Positions 8,213 through 22,920 of a stretch of 64,000 nt of DNA are shown in pieces (position 1 is the stretch's first letter; the number at the start of each line of letters is the position of its first letter). Under the pieces are notes generated by a model. That model saw only the letters and a list, made by a program, of their open reading frames with translations. It searched no databases and was not told where the DNA came from. This DNA is from Shouchella oshimensis (GTDB taxonomy: Bacteria; Bacillota; Bacilli; Bacillales; Bacillaceae_D), in the NCBI RefSeq assembly GCF_002019765.1, contig NZ_KV917380.1, positions 1,693,858-1,757,857 on the forward strand. Direction: 5' to 3'. The translations under genes and the position numbers were made by a program.

Positions 8213-8842
8213 GTGGATACAACGTGGTTTAAAGAGCAACTACAACAGAGAAGGAAAGAACTTCTACAGCATCAATCCTCTCATGATCGTACTGAACGGC
8301 AAGACGAACTGTCAAATTATGATAACCATCCTGCCGATAACGGTACGGAATTATTTGAGCGAGAAAAGGATGAAGCTTTATTCAATCACGCAGAAAAAGC
8401 GTTACACGATATTGAAGATGCACTTGAAAAGATTGATAACGGGACTTATGGCATATGCGAAAAAACAGGAGAGGCTATACCAGAAGAACGTTTGCGAGCC
8501 TATCCTGAAGCGAGGACGGTAGCTTCCATTAAACAAACGGGAGTTCCTTCTGATCGTCCAGCAGAAGAGGATGTCTTGGGTGGGTTTGAAAACTATAATC
8601 ACGATGAAGAGGAGCGGGAAACAGAATTTGACGGGGAAGATGCCTATCAACAAGTAGCACGTTTTAACGATACTTCACTTGAATATGAAGAGGAAACAGG
8701 AGATACAGATTTATACGGAGCGAATGGCGTTGAATCTTTTGAAGGGTTCCTTTCCACAGGAATTGACGGTTATCATGGACCAGATAGTGTCCATGTTGAA
8801 CAAAATGAACATTATCAAGCTTATCGTCAACGAAATCAATAA
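8213..8842 (+). CDS. ylyA: TraR/DksA-like protein, YteA/YlyA family
   Basis: DksA/TraR-like protein of the YteA group, sporulation-associated in bacilli; B. subtilis YlyA binds RNA polymerase and modulates sigma-G-dependent germination genes. The N-terminal half (to about residue 75) is a charged coiled-coil hairpin. The zinc-finger remnant DNGTYGICEKTGEAIPEERL keeps only one cysteine (C82), so a C4 zinc site is unlikely; this loss is usual for the YteA group. The rest is acidic and ends in a GTFLS-like low-complexity tail. GTG 8213 is 8 nt after AAGGAG; the upstream GTG at 8204 overlaps that site. It lies next to lspA as in B. subtilis. Confidence 0.85.
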   Translation: MDTTWFKEQLQQRRKELLQHQSSHDRTERQDELSNYDNHPADNGTELFEREKDEALFNHAEKALHDIEDALEKIDNGTYGICEKTGEAIPEERLRAYPEARTVASIKQTGVPSDRPAEEDVLGGFENYNHDEEERETEFDGEDAYQQVARFNDTSLEYEEETGDTDLYGANGVESFEGFLSTGIDGYHGPDSVHVEQNEHYQAYRQRNQ

Positions 8843-8938
8843 GAAATGGCCCCATCGCTTTTTTGAAGTCTCCCTTATCTGGTGAGGCTTCATTGCATTT
8901 AGTTTAAAAGCAGTAGGCTAGCTCATTCGTGCATGGAA

Positions 8939-8968
8939 TCGACAAAGACTTTTTTCTATATTTATGCT
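8939..8968 (+). promoter_or_regulatory. Candidate sigma-A promoter of lspA
   Basis: TCGACA (8939-8944) and TATGCT (8963-8968) are separated by 18 bp and lie 33 bp before the lspA ATG. It would serve lspA-ylyB. Confidence 0.5.
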
Positions 8969-9001
8969 ACACTAAGCCTATTACGTAGTGGAGGATATTG
9001 A

Positions 9002-9460
9002 ATGGCTTACATAATTGCGATTATTATTATTGGATTCGATCAGTTGACGAAATGGCTTGTCGTTGAAAACATGATGCTTGGTGAACGAATCACCGTTATT
9101 GAAAATATCTTTCATATTTTCTCTCATCGAAATTCAGGGGCGGCATTCGGCATTTTACAAGGGCAAATGTGGTTGTTTTACATTATTACCGTTGTAATGG
9201 TCGGCGTGATTATTTATCTTATCCAAACGGAAGCAAAAAAGCACACATTATTAAAATGGGCGCTGGGGCTTATTTTAGGTGGTGCCATTGGTAATTTTAT
9301 TGACCGTCTTTTCCGCCAAGAGGTTGTTGATTTCATTGATACATTCGGAAACTTCCCGATCTTTAATATTGCCGATTCTGCTTTAACAGTTGGTGTCGGG
9401 TTATTTTTAATCAATTTACTACTTGAATCTAGGCGTGAAAAGAAGGAGAGCAAGAACTAA
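9002..9460 (+). CDS. lspA: Lipoprotein signal peptidase (signal peptidase II)
   Basis: Membrane aspartic protease that removes the signal peptide of diacylglyceryl-modified prolipoproteins. Four hydrophobic segments are visible (about 2-22, 56-74, 84-102, 120-143). The catalytic dyad sits in the motifs [15 protein letters not shown] (D101) and FNIADS (D125), with the conserved N98 and N122 alongside. The 152-aa length is normal. The ATG at 9002 follows a GGAGG site. The ylyB start is 2 nt after the lspA stop, a conserved pairing in many bacteria. Confidence 0.97.
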   Translation: MAYIIAIIIIGFDQLTKWLVVENMMLGERITVIENIFHIFSHRNSGAAFGILQGQMWLFYIITVVMVGVIIYLIQTEAKKHTLLKWALGLILGGAIGNFIDRLFRQEVVDFIDTFGNFPIFNIADSALTVGVGLFLINLLLESRREKKESKN

Positions 9461-9461
9461 T

Positions 9462-10370
9462 ATGAAACAATGGATTATAGATGAAACGCAACAAAACGAA
9501 CGAATTGATAAAGTAATTGTATCGCTACATGGAGACACATCAAGAACCCATGTTCAAAAATGGATTCAAGATGGACATGTGAAAGTAAACAATCAGCTTG
9601 TAAAAGCCAATTATAAAGTCCAAGAAGAAGACACTATTGCGCTTGAGGAACCCGAAGTTCAGTCAACGGAAATAAAAGCCGAGAACATTCCTCTTGACGT
9701 AGTCTATGAGGATCAGGACGTTATCGTTGTGAATAAGCCAAGGGGAATGGTGGTTCATCCAGCACCTGGTCATTATACGGGAACGCTGGTACACGCACTT
9801 CTTTACCACTGTAATGATCTATCAGGCATTAATGGTGAAGCTCGCCCGGGGATTGTACATCGCATTGATAAAGATACGTCTGGTCTAATTGTGGCAGCAA
9901 AAAATGATCATGCTCATGAACATTTATCTCAACAACTAATGAAAAAAACAACGATTCGTCATTATAAAGCAATTGTACATGGTGTGCTTTCTCATAAAAA
10001 AGGAACCATTGATGCACCAATTGGAAGAGATCAAAAGGATCGGCAAAAAATGGCTGTTACCGATAAGAACAGCAAACCAGCTGTCACCCATTTTACCCTT
10101 GAAGAGACGTTCCAAGCATATTCGTATGTAACGTGTGAACTAGAAACAGGTCGGACTCACCAAATTCGTGTTCATTTCCATTATATTGAACACCCGCTTG
10201 CTGGAGATCCAAAATACGGTTATAAAAAGACGTTACCAATTGAAGGCCAAGCATTACACGCTGAAACACTCGGCTTCGTTCATCCGCGCACTGGCGAGAA
10301 TTGTCTTTTCACTGCTCCGTTGCCTGCAGATATGGTTGGACTACTGGAAGATTTGCGAAAACAAGATTGA
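9462..10370 (+). CDS. ylyB: RluA/RluD-family pseudouridine synthase YlyB
   Basis: Ribosomal large-subunit pseudouridine synthase of the RluD type. The N-terminal S4 domain covers about residues 12-75, followed by the catalytic domain. The catalytic aspartate is D136 in the motif HRIDKDTSGL, and RTHQIRVH near residue 230 is the second signature. The 303-aa length equals B. subtilis YlyB. The ATG at 9462 lies 13 nt after AAGGAG, rather distant, but it is the only start that gives the family N-terminus. The promoter of the pyr operon appears to overlap the last codons of this gene. Confidence 0.93.
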   Translation: MKQWIIDETQQNERIDKVIVSLHGDTSRTHVQKWIQDGHVKVNNQLVKANYKVQEEDTIALEEPEVQSTEIKAENIPLDVVYEDQDVIVVNKPRGMVVHPAPGHYTGTLVHALLYHCNDLSGINGEARPGIVHRIDKDTSGLIVAAKNDHAHEHLSQQLMKKTTIRHYKAIVHGVLSHKKGTIDAPIGRDQKDRQKMAVTDKNSKPAVTHFTLEETFQAYSYVTCELETGRTHQIRVHFHYIEHPLAGDPKYGYKKTLPIEGQALHAETLGFVHPRTGENCLFTAPLPADMVGLLEDLRKQD

Positions 10371-10395
10371 CAAAAAGAAACAAATGATGCATACT
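10367..10395 (+). promoter_or_regulatory. Sigma-A promoter of the pyr operon
   Basis: TTGACA at 10367-10372 overlaps the ylyB stop codon; CATACT at 10390-10395 follows after an exact 17-bp spacer. The predicted start near 10402 gives a leader of about 130 nt that contains the first PyrR attenuator. Confidence 0.75.
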
Positions 10396-10419
10396 ACGTA
10401 AGAAGAGAAAATGTCCTTT

Positions 10420-10515
10420 AAGCATAGTCCTGTGAGGCTAGCAAGGAGTCGGTGAATTTGGATGCGTCTGTCTAAATCCCTAGCTGCTCCTTTAAGGACA
10501 GCTAGGGATTTTTTC
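10420..10515 (+). promoter_or_regulatory. PyrR-binding transcription attenuator 1 (pyr leader)
   Basis: The RNA-binding loop GTCCTGTGAGGCT lies at 10427-10439, matching the PyrR anti-antiterminator consensus (a TCC loop followed by GAGAGGCT-like sequence). A terminator follows: stem 10475-10486 with 10499-10510 (AATCCCTAGCTG and its complement), then six T. With UMP or UTP bound, PyrR stabilises the loop and lets the terminator form; without it the antiterminator allows transcription into pyrR. Confidence 0.9.
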
Positions 10516-10531
10516 GTAGGGAGGGAATTAG

Positions 10532-11062
<531 letters not shown>

Positions 11063-11074
11063 ATCCTCTTTAAA

Positions 11075-11170
11075 AATGGTCCTGTGAGGCTGGCAAGAGG
11101 AAAAAGATCACAAAGTAGTTGATTTGTGCTTCTTTCTTGCCGCCTCCTAGACATACTAGGAGGCTTTTTC
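11075..11170 (+). promoter_or_regulatory. PyrR-binding transcription attenuator 2 (pyrR-pyrP)
   Basis: A second GTCCTGTGAGGCT loop, identical over 13 bases to the leader copy, lies at 11079-11091. The terminator stem is GCCTCCTAG (11142-11150) with CTAGGAGGC (11156-11164), followed by five T. It should reduce transcription of pyrP and the downstream genes when pyrimidines are plentiful. Confidence 0.9.
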
Positions 11171-11203
11171 TATGGAGTACGAGGGGAAAAAAGGAGAAAC
11201 GAC

Positions 11204-13439
<2,236 letters not shown>

Positions 13440-13471
13440 ACATGTGAAGCAAATAAGGGAGATGATGAGAG

Positions 13472-14749
13472 ATGACAACAAAAATTAGTGGCGGATTTAT
13501 TCTAAACCAAGCTGGAGAAAAGGAACAAAAAGACATTTATATAAAAGATGGCTATTTTGTAGAAGAAACAGCAGACGTCACAGAAGAAGTGGATGCAAGT
13601 CAATGTCTCATTAGCCCAGGATTTGTCGATGTACACATCCACTTACGAGAGCCTGGTGGAGAGAAAAAGGAAACGATTGAAACAGGCACAAAAGCCGCAG
13701 CTCGTGGAGGATTCACAACGGTTGCAGCTATGCCGAATACACGCCCAGTGCCAGATACAAAAGAAACGATGAGGGATCTTGTTAACCGTATAGAAGAAAA
13801 AGCTTTTGTGCGTGTTTTACCATATGCCTCCATTACTACAAGACAACTAGGGAAAGAATTAACGGATTTTACTGCGTTAAAAGAAGCAGGTGCGTTCGCT
13901 TTCACAGACGATGGTGTCGGTATACAAGAAGCAGGTATGATGCTTCAAGCGATGAAAGAAGCTGCTAAACTTAATATGGCAGTTGTTGCCCATTGTGAAG
14001 ATAATTCCCTTATTAATAGCGGCTCCGTGCATGAAGGGTCCTATTCAAGAAGAGAAGGCTTGAACGGTATTCCCTCGGTATGTGAATCGGTACATATCGC
14101 TAGAGATGTGCTACTAGCAGAGGCGGCGGATTGTCACTACCATGTTTGTCACGTTTCTACGAAAGAATCTGTGCGAACAATTCGAGATGCAAAAAAAGCG
14201 GGCATTCGCGTAACGGCAGAAGTAACACCCCATCATCTCTTACTATGCGAAGATGACATTGAAGGACAAGATACGAACTTTAAAATGAATCCGCCACTAC
14301 GGGCAAAGGAAGATCAGCAAGCCTTAATAAATGGACTGTTGGATGGAACGATTGATTTTATTGCAACGGATCATGCGCCACATACAGAAGAAGAGAAACG
14401 ATCAACTATAGACCGAGCACCCTTTGGAATTGTTGGACTTGAAACGGCTTTTCCACTCTTGTATACCCATTTTGTAAAAACTGGTCGGTTCACGTTAACT
14501 CAGCTACTTAATTGGTTAACGGTGAAACCAGCGGAGACGTTTAACCTTCCTTACGGCTCACTATCAGTTGGGGCACCTGCCGATTTTACGCTTATTGATT
14601 TGCAGGCAAAAGAAACCATTAACCCTGAAACGTTCTTTAGTAAAGGGAAAAATACACCATTTGCACATTGGGAAGTAACAGGTGTACCTCAAGCCACCTA
14701 TGTAGCTGGAAAAGCGGTTTTTACAAAGGAGCGGATCATCAATGGATAA
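13472..14749 (+). CDS. pyrC: Dihydroorotase
   Basis: Zinc amidohydrolase that closes carbamoyl aspartate to dihydroorotate. The metal-binding HIH pair (H55, H57) is in [15 protein letters not shown], and the catalytic aspartate lies in [12 protein letters not shown] near residue 302. Type I dihydroorotase by size (425 aa) and sequence. The ATG at 13472 follows a GGGAG site. Its end overlaps carA by 8 bp, implying translational coupling. Confidence 0.97.
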   Translation: MTTKISGGFILNQAGEKEQKDIYIKDGYFVEETADVTEEVDASQCLISPGFVDVHIHLREPGGEKKETIETGTKAAARGGFTTVAAMPNTRPVPDTKETMRDLVNRIEEKAFVRVLPYASITTRQLGKELTDFTALKEAGAFAFTDDGVGIQEAGMMLQAMKEAAKLNMAVVAHCEDNSLINSGSVHEGSYSRREGLNGIPSVCESVHIARDVLLAEAADCHYHVCHVSTKESVRTIRDAKKAGIRVTAEVTPHHLLLCEDDIEGQDTNFKMNPPLRAKEDQQALINGLLDGTIDFIATDHAPHTEEEKRSTIDRAPFGIVGLETAFPLLYTHFVKTGRFTLTQLLNWLTVKPAETFNLPYGSLSVGAPADFTLIDLQAKETINPETFFSKGKNTPFAHWEVTGVPQATYVAGKAVFTKERIING

Positions 14750-15827
14750 ACAACTAATCTTGGAAGATGGAACAGTATTGATCGGTGAAGGCTTCGGAGC
14801 TGATGTCGAGATAAGTGGAGAAGTAGTTTTTAATACAGGAATGACCGGCTATCAAGAAATTCTTTCCGATCCGTCTTACTGTGGACAAATGGTGATGCTT
14901 ACGTATCCACTCATTGGAAACTACGGAATTAATCGAGATGACTTTGAATCATTAAATCCAGCCATTGCTGCGCTCATTGTAAGAGAAGTTGAGCACGAGC
15001 CAAGTCACTACCGAGAGCAAGAATCTCTCCATGATTTACTAGTAGCCAAAAACATACCTGGAATAGCTGGAATTGATACACGAATGCTCACACGGAAAAT
15101 ACGTGCTCATGGAACAGTAAAAGGCTACATTTGCTCGTTATCCGTTCAAGTGGAAGACGTTGTTAAAATGTTGCAGGATTCGCCACTATTAACAACCCAA
15201 GTATCACAAGTGTCTGTTAATACTGCTTATCATGTTCCTGGAAAAGGAAAACGGGTTGCCTTAATTGATTGTGGTATGAAGCACGGTATTTTACAATCGC
15301 TCATTGAACGCCACTGCGATGTTGTTGTAGTGCCTTATGATACAACAGCTCAAGAAATTAAACGTCTAGGTGTAGATGGCGTGCTCGTTTCAAACGGACC
15401 AGGCAATCCAGAAGATGTCCCTGAAACCATTCAAACTGTTGCATCCTTAATTGGAGAAGTTCCTCTCTTTGGCATCTGTTTAGGCCATCAACTACTTGCT
15501 TTAGCGTGTGGGGCGACAACGAGTAAATTACGATTTGGTCATCGTGGTTCAAATCACCCTGTAAGAGAGATAGAGACAGGACGAATCGATATAACAGCCC
15601 AAAACCATGGCTATACAGTTGATTTAGATTCCATTGAAGGCACTGAACTTATGTTAACTCATGAAGCAGTTAATGATGGAACGGTTGAAGGGTTGAAACA
15701 TCGCTACGCTGATGCGTTTAGTGTTCAATACCATCCGGAAGCAAATCCAGGACCCCACGATGCAAACGATTTGTTTGATCGATTTATAGGGATGATGAAT
15801 ACAGCGAAAACGAACGTACTTGTTTAA
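14742..15827 (+). CDS. carA: Carbamoyl phosphate synthase small subunit (pyrimidine-specific)
   Basis: Glutamine amidotransferase subunit that releases ammonia from glutamine and channels it to CarB. The class I triad is visible: C246 in FGICLGHQ, then H and E in [11 protein letters not shown] near residues 331-333. The N-terminal domain (1-150) shows the small-subunit signature [16 protein letters not shown]. The 361-aa length is normal. It lies within the pyr operon, so this is the UMP-repressed isozyme (pyrAA in B. subtilis nomenclature). Confidence 0.97.
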   Translation: MDKQLILEDGTVLIGEGFGADVEISGEVVFNTGMTGYQEILSDPSYCGQMVMLTYPLIGNYGINRDDFESLNPAIAALIVREVEHEPSHYREQESLHDLLVAKNIPGIAGIDTRMLTRKIRAHGTVKGYICSLSVQVEDVVKMLQDSPLLTTQVSQVSVNTAYHVPGKGKRVALIDCGMKHGILQSLIERHCDVVVVPYDTTAQEIKRLGVDGVLVSNGPGNPEDVPETIQTVASLIGEVPLFGICLGHQLLALACGATTSKLRFGHRGSNHPVREIETGRIDITAQNHGYTVDLDSIEGTELMLTHEAVNDGTVEGLKHRYADAFSVQYHPEANPGPHDANDLFDRFIGMMNTAKTNVLV

Positions 15828-15850
15828 TTGAGATAGGGGAGAGTGTTGAT

Positions 15851-18800
15851 ATGCCAAAGCGTACAGATTTAAAAAAGATTCTTGTGATTGGTTCAGGACC
15901 GATTGTTATTGGTCAAGCAGCGGAATTTGATTATGCAGGCACTCAAGCGTGTCAAGCATTAAAAGAAGAAGGGTATGAAGTTATTCTTATCAATTCTAAT
16001 CCAGCTACCATCATGACAGACACTACGATGGCAGATCAGGTTTATATTGAGCCGTTAACATTAGAGTTTGTAACGAGAATAATCCGCAAAGAGCGTCCAG
16101 ATGGTCTCCTGCCAACGTTAGGAGGACAAACCGGTCTTAATATGGCGTTAGAACTTAAAAACGCAGGTGTACTCGAACAATACGATATTGAATTGCTTGG
16201 CACAAAACTTAGTGCAATAGAACAAGCGGAAGATCGTGAACAATTCCGAGCGCTCATGAATTTACTTGGCGAGCCTGTACCTGAAAGTGAAATCGTTCAT
16301 ACATTAGCCGAAGCGGAAAAATTTGTAGCGCACATTGGTTTCCCTGTTATTATTCGACCTGCCTACACCCTAGGGGGAACAGGTGGCGGAATTGCTTACA
16401 ATGAAGAAGATTTACAAGAAATTGTTGCGAGTGGCTTAAAGTATAGCCCGGTAACTCAGTGTCTTGTAGAAAAAAGTATAGCTGGGTTTAAAGAAGTGGA
16501 ATATGAGGTAATGCGTGACGCTCAAGACGAGGCCATCGTTGTCTGTAATATGGAAAACTTTGATCCGGTTGGCGTACACACAGGCGATTCAATCGTCTTT
16601 GCTCCAAGCCAAACGTTATCAGATCGAGATTATCAAATGTTGCGTAACTCTTCCCTCTCAATTATTCGAGCTCTTGGAATTGAAGGTGGATGTAATGTGC
16701 AATTTGCCCTCGATGCTCACAGCGACCAGTACTATATTATTGAAGTGAATCCACGGGTTAGTCGTTCTTCGGCCCTTGCTTCAAAAGCAACAGGCTATCC
16801 AATTGCTAAAATTGCCGCTAAGATTGCAGTTGGCTATCATCTCGATGAATTAAAAAATCCTGTTACTGAAACAACGTACGCCAGCTTTGAGCCTGCTCTT
16901 GACTATGTTGTTTCCAAAATTCCAAGATGGCCGTTTGACAAATTCGAAAGCGCTAATCGAACATTAGGAACGCAAATGAAGGCAACCGGTGAAGTGATGG
17001 CGATTGGGCGATCTCTTGAAGAATCGCTTTTAAAAGCGGTTCGCTCTTTGGAGGCAGGCTACGATCATCTCATTGATTCAACGTTAGAAGAGCAAACAGC
17101 AGATGCATTACTTCAAAAAGTATCAAAAGCGGATGATGAGCGCTTGTTTGCCATCGGTGCACTCCTTCGAAAAGGCATATCCATAGAAGACATTTATGAA
17201 ACGACTAAGATTGATCGGTTGTTCTTAAGAAAGCTAGCCCGAATTGTCAACTTGGAAGAGCAGTTAGAAGAAGCACGAACAAATGAGAATGTGTTAAGAA
17301 AAATAAAGCGAGCAGGATTTTCAGATTCCTTTATCGCTTCAGCATGGAAAACAGAAGAACAAGCTGTATACGAGTTACGAGATGCAGCCGGGGTAAAGCC
17401 TGTCTATAAAATGGTGGATACGTGTGCGGCGGAGTTTGCTTCGCCTACGCCATACTTTTACAGCACCTACGAACATGAAAACGAGTCGATTGTGACGGAA
17501 CAAGAAAGCATTTTGGTGTTAGGCTCAGGTCCTATCCGTATTGGTCAAGGTATTGAATTTGATTACGCAACGGTGCATACAGTATGGGCGATCAAAGAAG
17601 CTGGTTATGAAGCAATCATTATGAACAATAACCCGGAAACGGTGTCAACTGACTTTTCAACATCGGATAAGCTTTATTTTGAACCATTAACGATTGAAGA
17701 TGTCATGAACGTTATTCAGCTAGAACAACCGAAAGGGGTTATAGTGCAATTCGGTGGTCAAACGGCAATTAATCTTGCTGCTGATTTAGCGGCAAGAGGC
17801 GTGACGATTATTGGAACTCAACTAGACGATATGGATCGAGCTGAAAATCGAGATAAATTTGAACAAACCCTTATGCAGCTGGACATTCCTCAACCACTTG
17901 GTAAAACGGCAACATCGGTGGAAGGCGCAGTAGTGATTGCAACGGATATAGGCTATCCTGTACTGGTTCGACCTTCTTATGTGCTGGGTGGTCGAGCAAT
18001 GGAAATTGTTTATCATGAAGAGGAATTGCTACGGTACATGAAGTCAGCTGTTAAAGTGAACCCGAAGCACCCAGTTTTAATTGACCGCTATCTAACAGGG
18101 AAAGAACTTGAGGTTGATGCTATATCCGATGGAGAAGATGTGTATATCCCAGGGATTATGGAGCACATTGAAAGAGCAGGTGTCCACTCAGGGGACTCTA
18201 TCGCTGTTTATCCTCCACAAACGGTACCTGATTACTTAAAGGAACGACTCATTGAGCGGACAACAAAAATTGCTCGTGGGCTAAACATTATAGGTTTACT
18301 GAACATTCAATTTGTGTGGCACCAGGATGATGTGTATGTATTAGAAGTGAATCCGCGTTCGAGCCGTACGGTTCCCTTTTTAAGTAAAATTACCGGCGTA
18401 CCTATGGCAAATATTGCAACTCGGGTCATGTTAGGAGAGACATTAGCTTCGCTAGGGTATGGTACAGGCTATCACCCTGAAGCGAAGGAAGTATCAGTGA
18501 AAGTACCAGTCTTCTCATTTGCGAAATTAAGACGTGTCGACATTACTCTTGGACCTGAGATGAAGTCAACTGGAGAGGTGATGGGACGTGATCGAACCCT
18601 CGAAAAGGCGCTTTATAAAGGTCTGGTCGCATCAGGAATGAATATTCCAACGCATGGTTCTGTGTTGTTTACTATTGCGGATAAAGATAAAGAAGAATCC
18701 ATTGAGATTGCTAAACGTTTTCATGAAATTGGTTTTAGCATTATGGCAACTTCAGGAACTGCGGAAAAGCTCAAACAAGTAGGAATTCCGGCTCGAATCG

Positions 18801-19039
18801 TTAATAAAATTAACGAAGGAAAGCCACATTTACTTGATCTTATTCGCCAAGGTGAGGCGCAGTTTGTAATCAATACACTAACAAGAGGCAAACAACCAGC
18901 AAGAGATGGCTTTAGAATTCGACGAGAATCAGTTGAAAATGGTGTCGTTTGTCTTACGTCGATTGATACAGCAGCAGCGCTACTAAGCGTACTTGAATCC
19001 ATTACATTTGCTGCAGAAAGTATGCCACAACCCGTATAA
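15851..19039 (+). CDS. carB: Carbamoyl phosphate synthase large subunit (pyrimidine-specific)
   Basis: Makes carbamoyl phosphate from bicarbonate, ammonia and two ATP. Two homologous ATP-grasp halves are visible: one begins [21 protein letters not shown] near residue 10, the second [20 protein letters not shown] near 556. Each has its glycine-rich lid (LGGTGGG near 175; VLGGRAME near 715). The C-terminal 130 residues form the MGS-like allosteric domain for UMP and PRPP. The 1062-aa length matches the family. The ATG at 15851 follows GGGGAGAG. A 26-nt hairpin separates it from pyrK. Confidence 0.97.
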   Translation: MPKRTDLKKILVIGSGPIVIGQAAEFDYAGTQACQALKEEGYEVILINSNPATIMTDTTMADQVYIEPLTLEFVTRIIRKERPDGLLPTLGGQTGLNMALELKNAGVLEQYDIELLGTKLSAIEQAEDREQFRALMNLLGEPVPESEIVHTLAEAEKFVAHIGFPVIIRPAYTLGGTGGGIAYNEEDLQEIVASGLKYSPVTQCLVEKSIAGFKEVEYEVMRDAQDEAIVVCNMENFDPVGVHTGDSIVFAPSQTLSDRDYQMLRNSSLSIIRALGIEGGCNVQFALDAHSDQYYIIEVNPRVSRSSALASKATGYPIAKIAAKIAVGYHLDELKNPVTETTYASFEPALDYVVSKIPRWPFDKFESANRTLGTQMKATGEVMAIGRSLEESLLKAVRSLEAGYDHLIDSTLEEQTADALLQKVSKADDERLFAIGALLRKGISIEDIYETTKIDRLFLRKLARIVNLEEQLEEARTNENVLRKIKRAGFSDSFIASAWKTEEQAVYELRDAAGVKPVYKMVDTCAAEFASPTPYFYSTYEHENESIVTEQESILVLGSGPIRIGQGIEFDYATVHTVWAIKEAGYEAIIMNNNPETVSTDFSTSDKLYFEPLTIEDVMNVIQLEQPKGVIVQFGGQTAINLAADLAARGVTIIGTQLDDMDRAENRDKFEQTLMQLDIPQPLGKTATSVEGAVVIATDIGYPVLVRPSYVLGGRAMEIVYHEEELLRYMKSAVKVNPKHPVLIDRYLTGKELEVDAISDGEDVYIPGIMEHIERAGVHSGDSIAVYPPQTVPDYLKERLIERTTKIARGLNIIGLLNIQFVWHQDDVYVLEVNPRSSRTVPFLSKITGVPMANIATRVMLGETLASLGYGTGYHPEAKEVSVKVPVFSFAKLRRVDITLGPEMKSTGEVMGRDRTLEKALYKGLVASGMNIPTHGSVLFTIADKDKEESIEIAKRFHEIGFSIMATSGTAEKLKQVGIPARIVNKINEGKPHLLDLIRQGEAQFVINTLTRGKQPARDGFRIRRESVENGVVCLTSIDTAAALLSVLESITFAAESMPQPV

Positions 19040-19046
19040 AACGTGG

Positions 19047-19072
19047 GAGTCACTGCCTCAGGCAAGTGACTC
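19047..19072 (+). repeat. Intercistronic hairpin between carB and pyrK
   Basis: GAGTCACTGCC (19047-19057) can pair with GGC and AGTGACTC (19061-19072) with a single bulged A and a 3-nt loop. Only three T follow, too few for an efficient terminator. It could act as a processing or stability element, or as a weak attenuator, in the pyr transcript. Confidence 0.7.
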
Positions 19073-19102
19073 TTTCCATGAAATCATGAAGGAGTGACAA
19101 AG

Positions 19103-19882
19103 ATGAGAGATCGTTACGGCAAGCTAACGGTTGTTAGCCAAACACAGGTTGCAAAAGATAGTTATGAACTTGTACTTGAAGGACCAACAGTTGGGCAGAT
19201 GAAGGAACCAGGTCAATTTCTTCATGTACGAGTTGACGAAACAGAAGACTTGCTTTTACGTCGGCCAATCAGCATTGCAAATGTCGATCTCAGTAAAAAA
19301 CGAGTGACTATGATCTATCGTGCTAGTGGTGCAGGAACAAAACGGCTAGCAACCTATGAAACAGGCAAATCATTAAATGTAATGGGACCACTTGGACAAG
19401 GGTTTCCTGTGAATGAAGCGAAAACAGGCGATGTTGCGCTATTAGTTGGTGGTGGTATTGGTGTGCCACCTTTGTATTATCTGGCTAAACAACTTGTCGC
19501 AAAAGGCGTAACGGTTAAAACCGTCCTCGGTTTTGCCTCTAAACAAGACGTTTTCTATGAAGATGCTTTTCGAGAACTTGGTGACGTCTACGTAACGACA
19601 GTAGACGGCTCTTATGGAATGAAGGGTTTCGTAACGAACGCAATTGATGACAAACAGCTAGTGTCTGATATTCTCTATTCTTGTGGACCAACACCAATGT
19701 TAAAGGTGCTAACAGAGCGATATCGAGGGAAGCGAGCATTTATTTCACTCGAAGAACGAATGGGTTGTGGAATTGGCGCTTGTTTTGCATGTGTGTGTGC
19801 AGTTGAAAAGGGTGAAGCATACGAATACAGAAAAATTTGTACCGATGGACCTGTTTTTCCAGTAGGGGAGGTTGTGCTGTAA
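19103..19882 (+). CDS. pyrK: Dihydroorotate dehydrogenase electron transfer subunit
   Basis: FAD and 2Fe-2S subunit that passes electrons from PyrD to NAD+. The FAD-binding RRPISI is near residue 54, the glycine-rich nucleotide motif [13 protein letters not shown] near 115-128, and the cluster cysteines are C222, C227, C230 and C246. The 259-aa length is typical. ATG 19103 lies 8 nt after GAAGGAG; an in-frame GTG at 19094 overlaps that site. It abuts pyrD with no gap, matching the obligate PyrK-PyrD(1B) complex. Confidence 0.95.
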   Translation: MRDRYGKLTVVSQTQVAKDSYELVLEGPTVGQMKEPGQFLHVRVDETEDLLLRRPISIANVDLSKKRVTMIYRASGAGTKRLATYETGKSLNVMGPLGQGFPVNEAKTGDVALLVGGGIGVPPLYYLAKQLVAKGVTVKTVLGFASKQDVFYEDAFRELGDVYVTTVDGSYGMKGFVTNAIDDKQLVSDILYSCGPTPMLKVLTERYRGKRAFISLEERMGCGIGACFACVCAVEKGEAYEYRKICTDGPVFPVGEVVL

Positions 19883-21509
<1,627 letters not shown>

Positions 21510-21513
<4 letters not shown>

Positions 21514-22145
21514 GTCAAAAAATTGCCAATCACTTACTAGATATCAAGGCGGTAACATTATCGCCAAATGAACCCTTTACTTGGAGCTCAGGAATAAAAT
21601 CACCGATTTATTGCGACAATCGTTTGACACTTTCCTATCCTAATGTGCGTAAAGACATTGCTAAAGGGTTAGCGCAATTAATAATGAAATATGCTCCTGA
21701 TGCTGAAGTCATTGCAGGAACCGCTACAGCAGGCATTCCACACGCTGCTTGGGTAGCAGACGAACTCAATTTACCAATGATTTACGTAAGAGGAAGTGCA
21801 AAAGGGCATGGAAAGAAAAATAAAATTGAAGGACATTTAGCTGCCGCTAGCAAAGTAATTATTATTGAAGACTTAATTTCTACAGGTGGAAGCTCAATTG
21901 CTGCTGCTGAAGCAGTGCGTGAAAGTGGAGGAGACGTTTGCTTTGTTGCAGCAATCTTTTCGTACCAATTGCAAGCAGCAGAAGTACAGTTTCAAGAAGC
22001 GAACCTGCCTTACCATGTGTTAAGTGAGTACGAAACGCTGATTGAACAAGCAAAACAAAGAGGATTCATATCGGAACAAGAGCAACGTAAGCTTGAGTTG
22101 TGGCGGGACAATCCTCAAAACGAAGAGTGGCTAGTGGTACAATGA
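21510..22145 (+). CDS. pyrE: Orotate phosphoribosyltransferase
   Basis: Joins orotate and PRPP to form OMP. The PRPP signature [14 protein letters not shown] is at about residues 115-128, and the flexible catalytic loop includes [15 protein letters not shown]. The 211-aa length fits the family. It starts at ATG 21510 overlapping pyrF (ATGA). It is the last pyr structural gene; a methyltransferase gene follows after 23 bp with no terminator between. Confidence 0.96.
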
Positions 22146-22168
22146 TAAAGTAAAGGCGGTGTAGCCTG

Positions 22169-22822
22169 GTGAGAAAAATGGAAGGAAGCGAATTTGATCC
22201 ATTGGTTCAGTTTTTTGATGAAATGGTTTCTACAAAATGGCTTTCAACGATTCACCAACAGCTAAAAGCGTTCTCAGGCACGTGGCAAGACAAGACGGTT
22301 TTAGACGTAGGATGCGGAACGGGTCGACTGCTGCTTAGAGGCGCTCATGAAGCGAAATTGTTAACCGGCATAGATATTTCCAGGGAAATGGTTAAGAAAG
22401 CAAATGAATTGTTTAAAGAAGCTAACATGGAGAATAAGGCAAAAGCAGTTGAAGGTGATGCCATGAATTTACCTTTAAATGGCACTACTTATGATCTTGT
22501 ATTTTCAACGTGTGCGCTATTTTTACTACCTTCTATTGAGACAGGGCTCCATGAGCTAAGAAAAGCAACGACTCCTGGTGGCAATCTTTTTTTATTAAAT
22601 CCTGCTCCTCATATGTCAATAGCAGCGGCAAATACATATGCAAGCACTCATCAATTTTCGGAAAAGGAAACCGCCTTTCTTATAAAATGGGCAACGGTAT
22701 CGGAGCGACGTCATCGCAAAAGTGAACACCAGTTAACACAATTGTTAAAAGAAGCTGGTTATTTCACCATTGATCATGAACCGGTGCTTGACGGGCTCGG
22801 CCTATTGACAAAAGCTTATTAA
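22169..22822 (+). CDS. Class I SAM-dependent methyltransferase, substrate unknown
   Basis: Rossmann-fold methyltransferase. Motif I VLDVGCGTGRLL lies at residues 44-55, the acidic ribose-binding loop GIDIS near 67-71, motif II EGDAMNLPL near 95-103, and motif IV DLVFSTCALFLLP after it. It resembles the methyltransferase type 11/25 group; the substrate cannot be told. 217 aa. The start is GTG 22169, 7 nt after AAAGGCGGTG; ATG 22178 is the alternative. It is 23 bp downstream of pyrE without a terminator, so it is probably the last gene of the pyr transcript. In B. subtilis this spot holds the cysH sulfate operon instead. Confidence 0.85.
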   Translation: MRKMEGSEFDPLVQFFDEMVSTKWLSTIHQQLKAFSGTWQDKTVLDVGCGTGRLLLRGAHEAKLLTGIDISREMVKKANELFKEANMENKAKAVEGDAMNLPLNGTTYDLVFSTCALFLLPSIETGLHELRKATTPGGNLFLLNPAPHMSIAAANTYASTHQFSEKETAFLIKWATVSERRHRKSEHQLTQLLKEAGYFTIDHEPVLDGLGLLTKAY

Positions 22823-22833
22823 AAACGAATAAA

Positions 22834-22880
22834 AAGAGCGCAAACGACGAGTAATCAGAAGTCGTTTGCGCTCTTATGTT
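22834..22880. terminator. Bidirectional terminator between the methyltransferase gene and rqcH
   Basis: A perfect 15-bp stem (22834-22848 with 22861-22875, AAGAGCGCAAACGAC and its complement) with a 12-nt loop. A T-rich tract follows on the + strand and an A-rich tract precedes it, so it can serve both convergent genes. Confidence 0.9.
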
Positions 22881-22920
22881 TTTTTGTGCATGATGTTGTT
22901 ATGCCTCAGATGAGTTTTTA

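Noticed and set aside
8864-8892. 9-bp hairpin TGAAGTCTC/GAGGCTTCA after ylyA
   Set aside because: No T run follows on either strand, so a terminator call is not justified.
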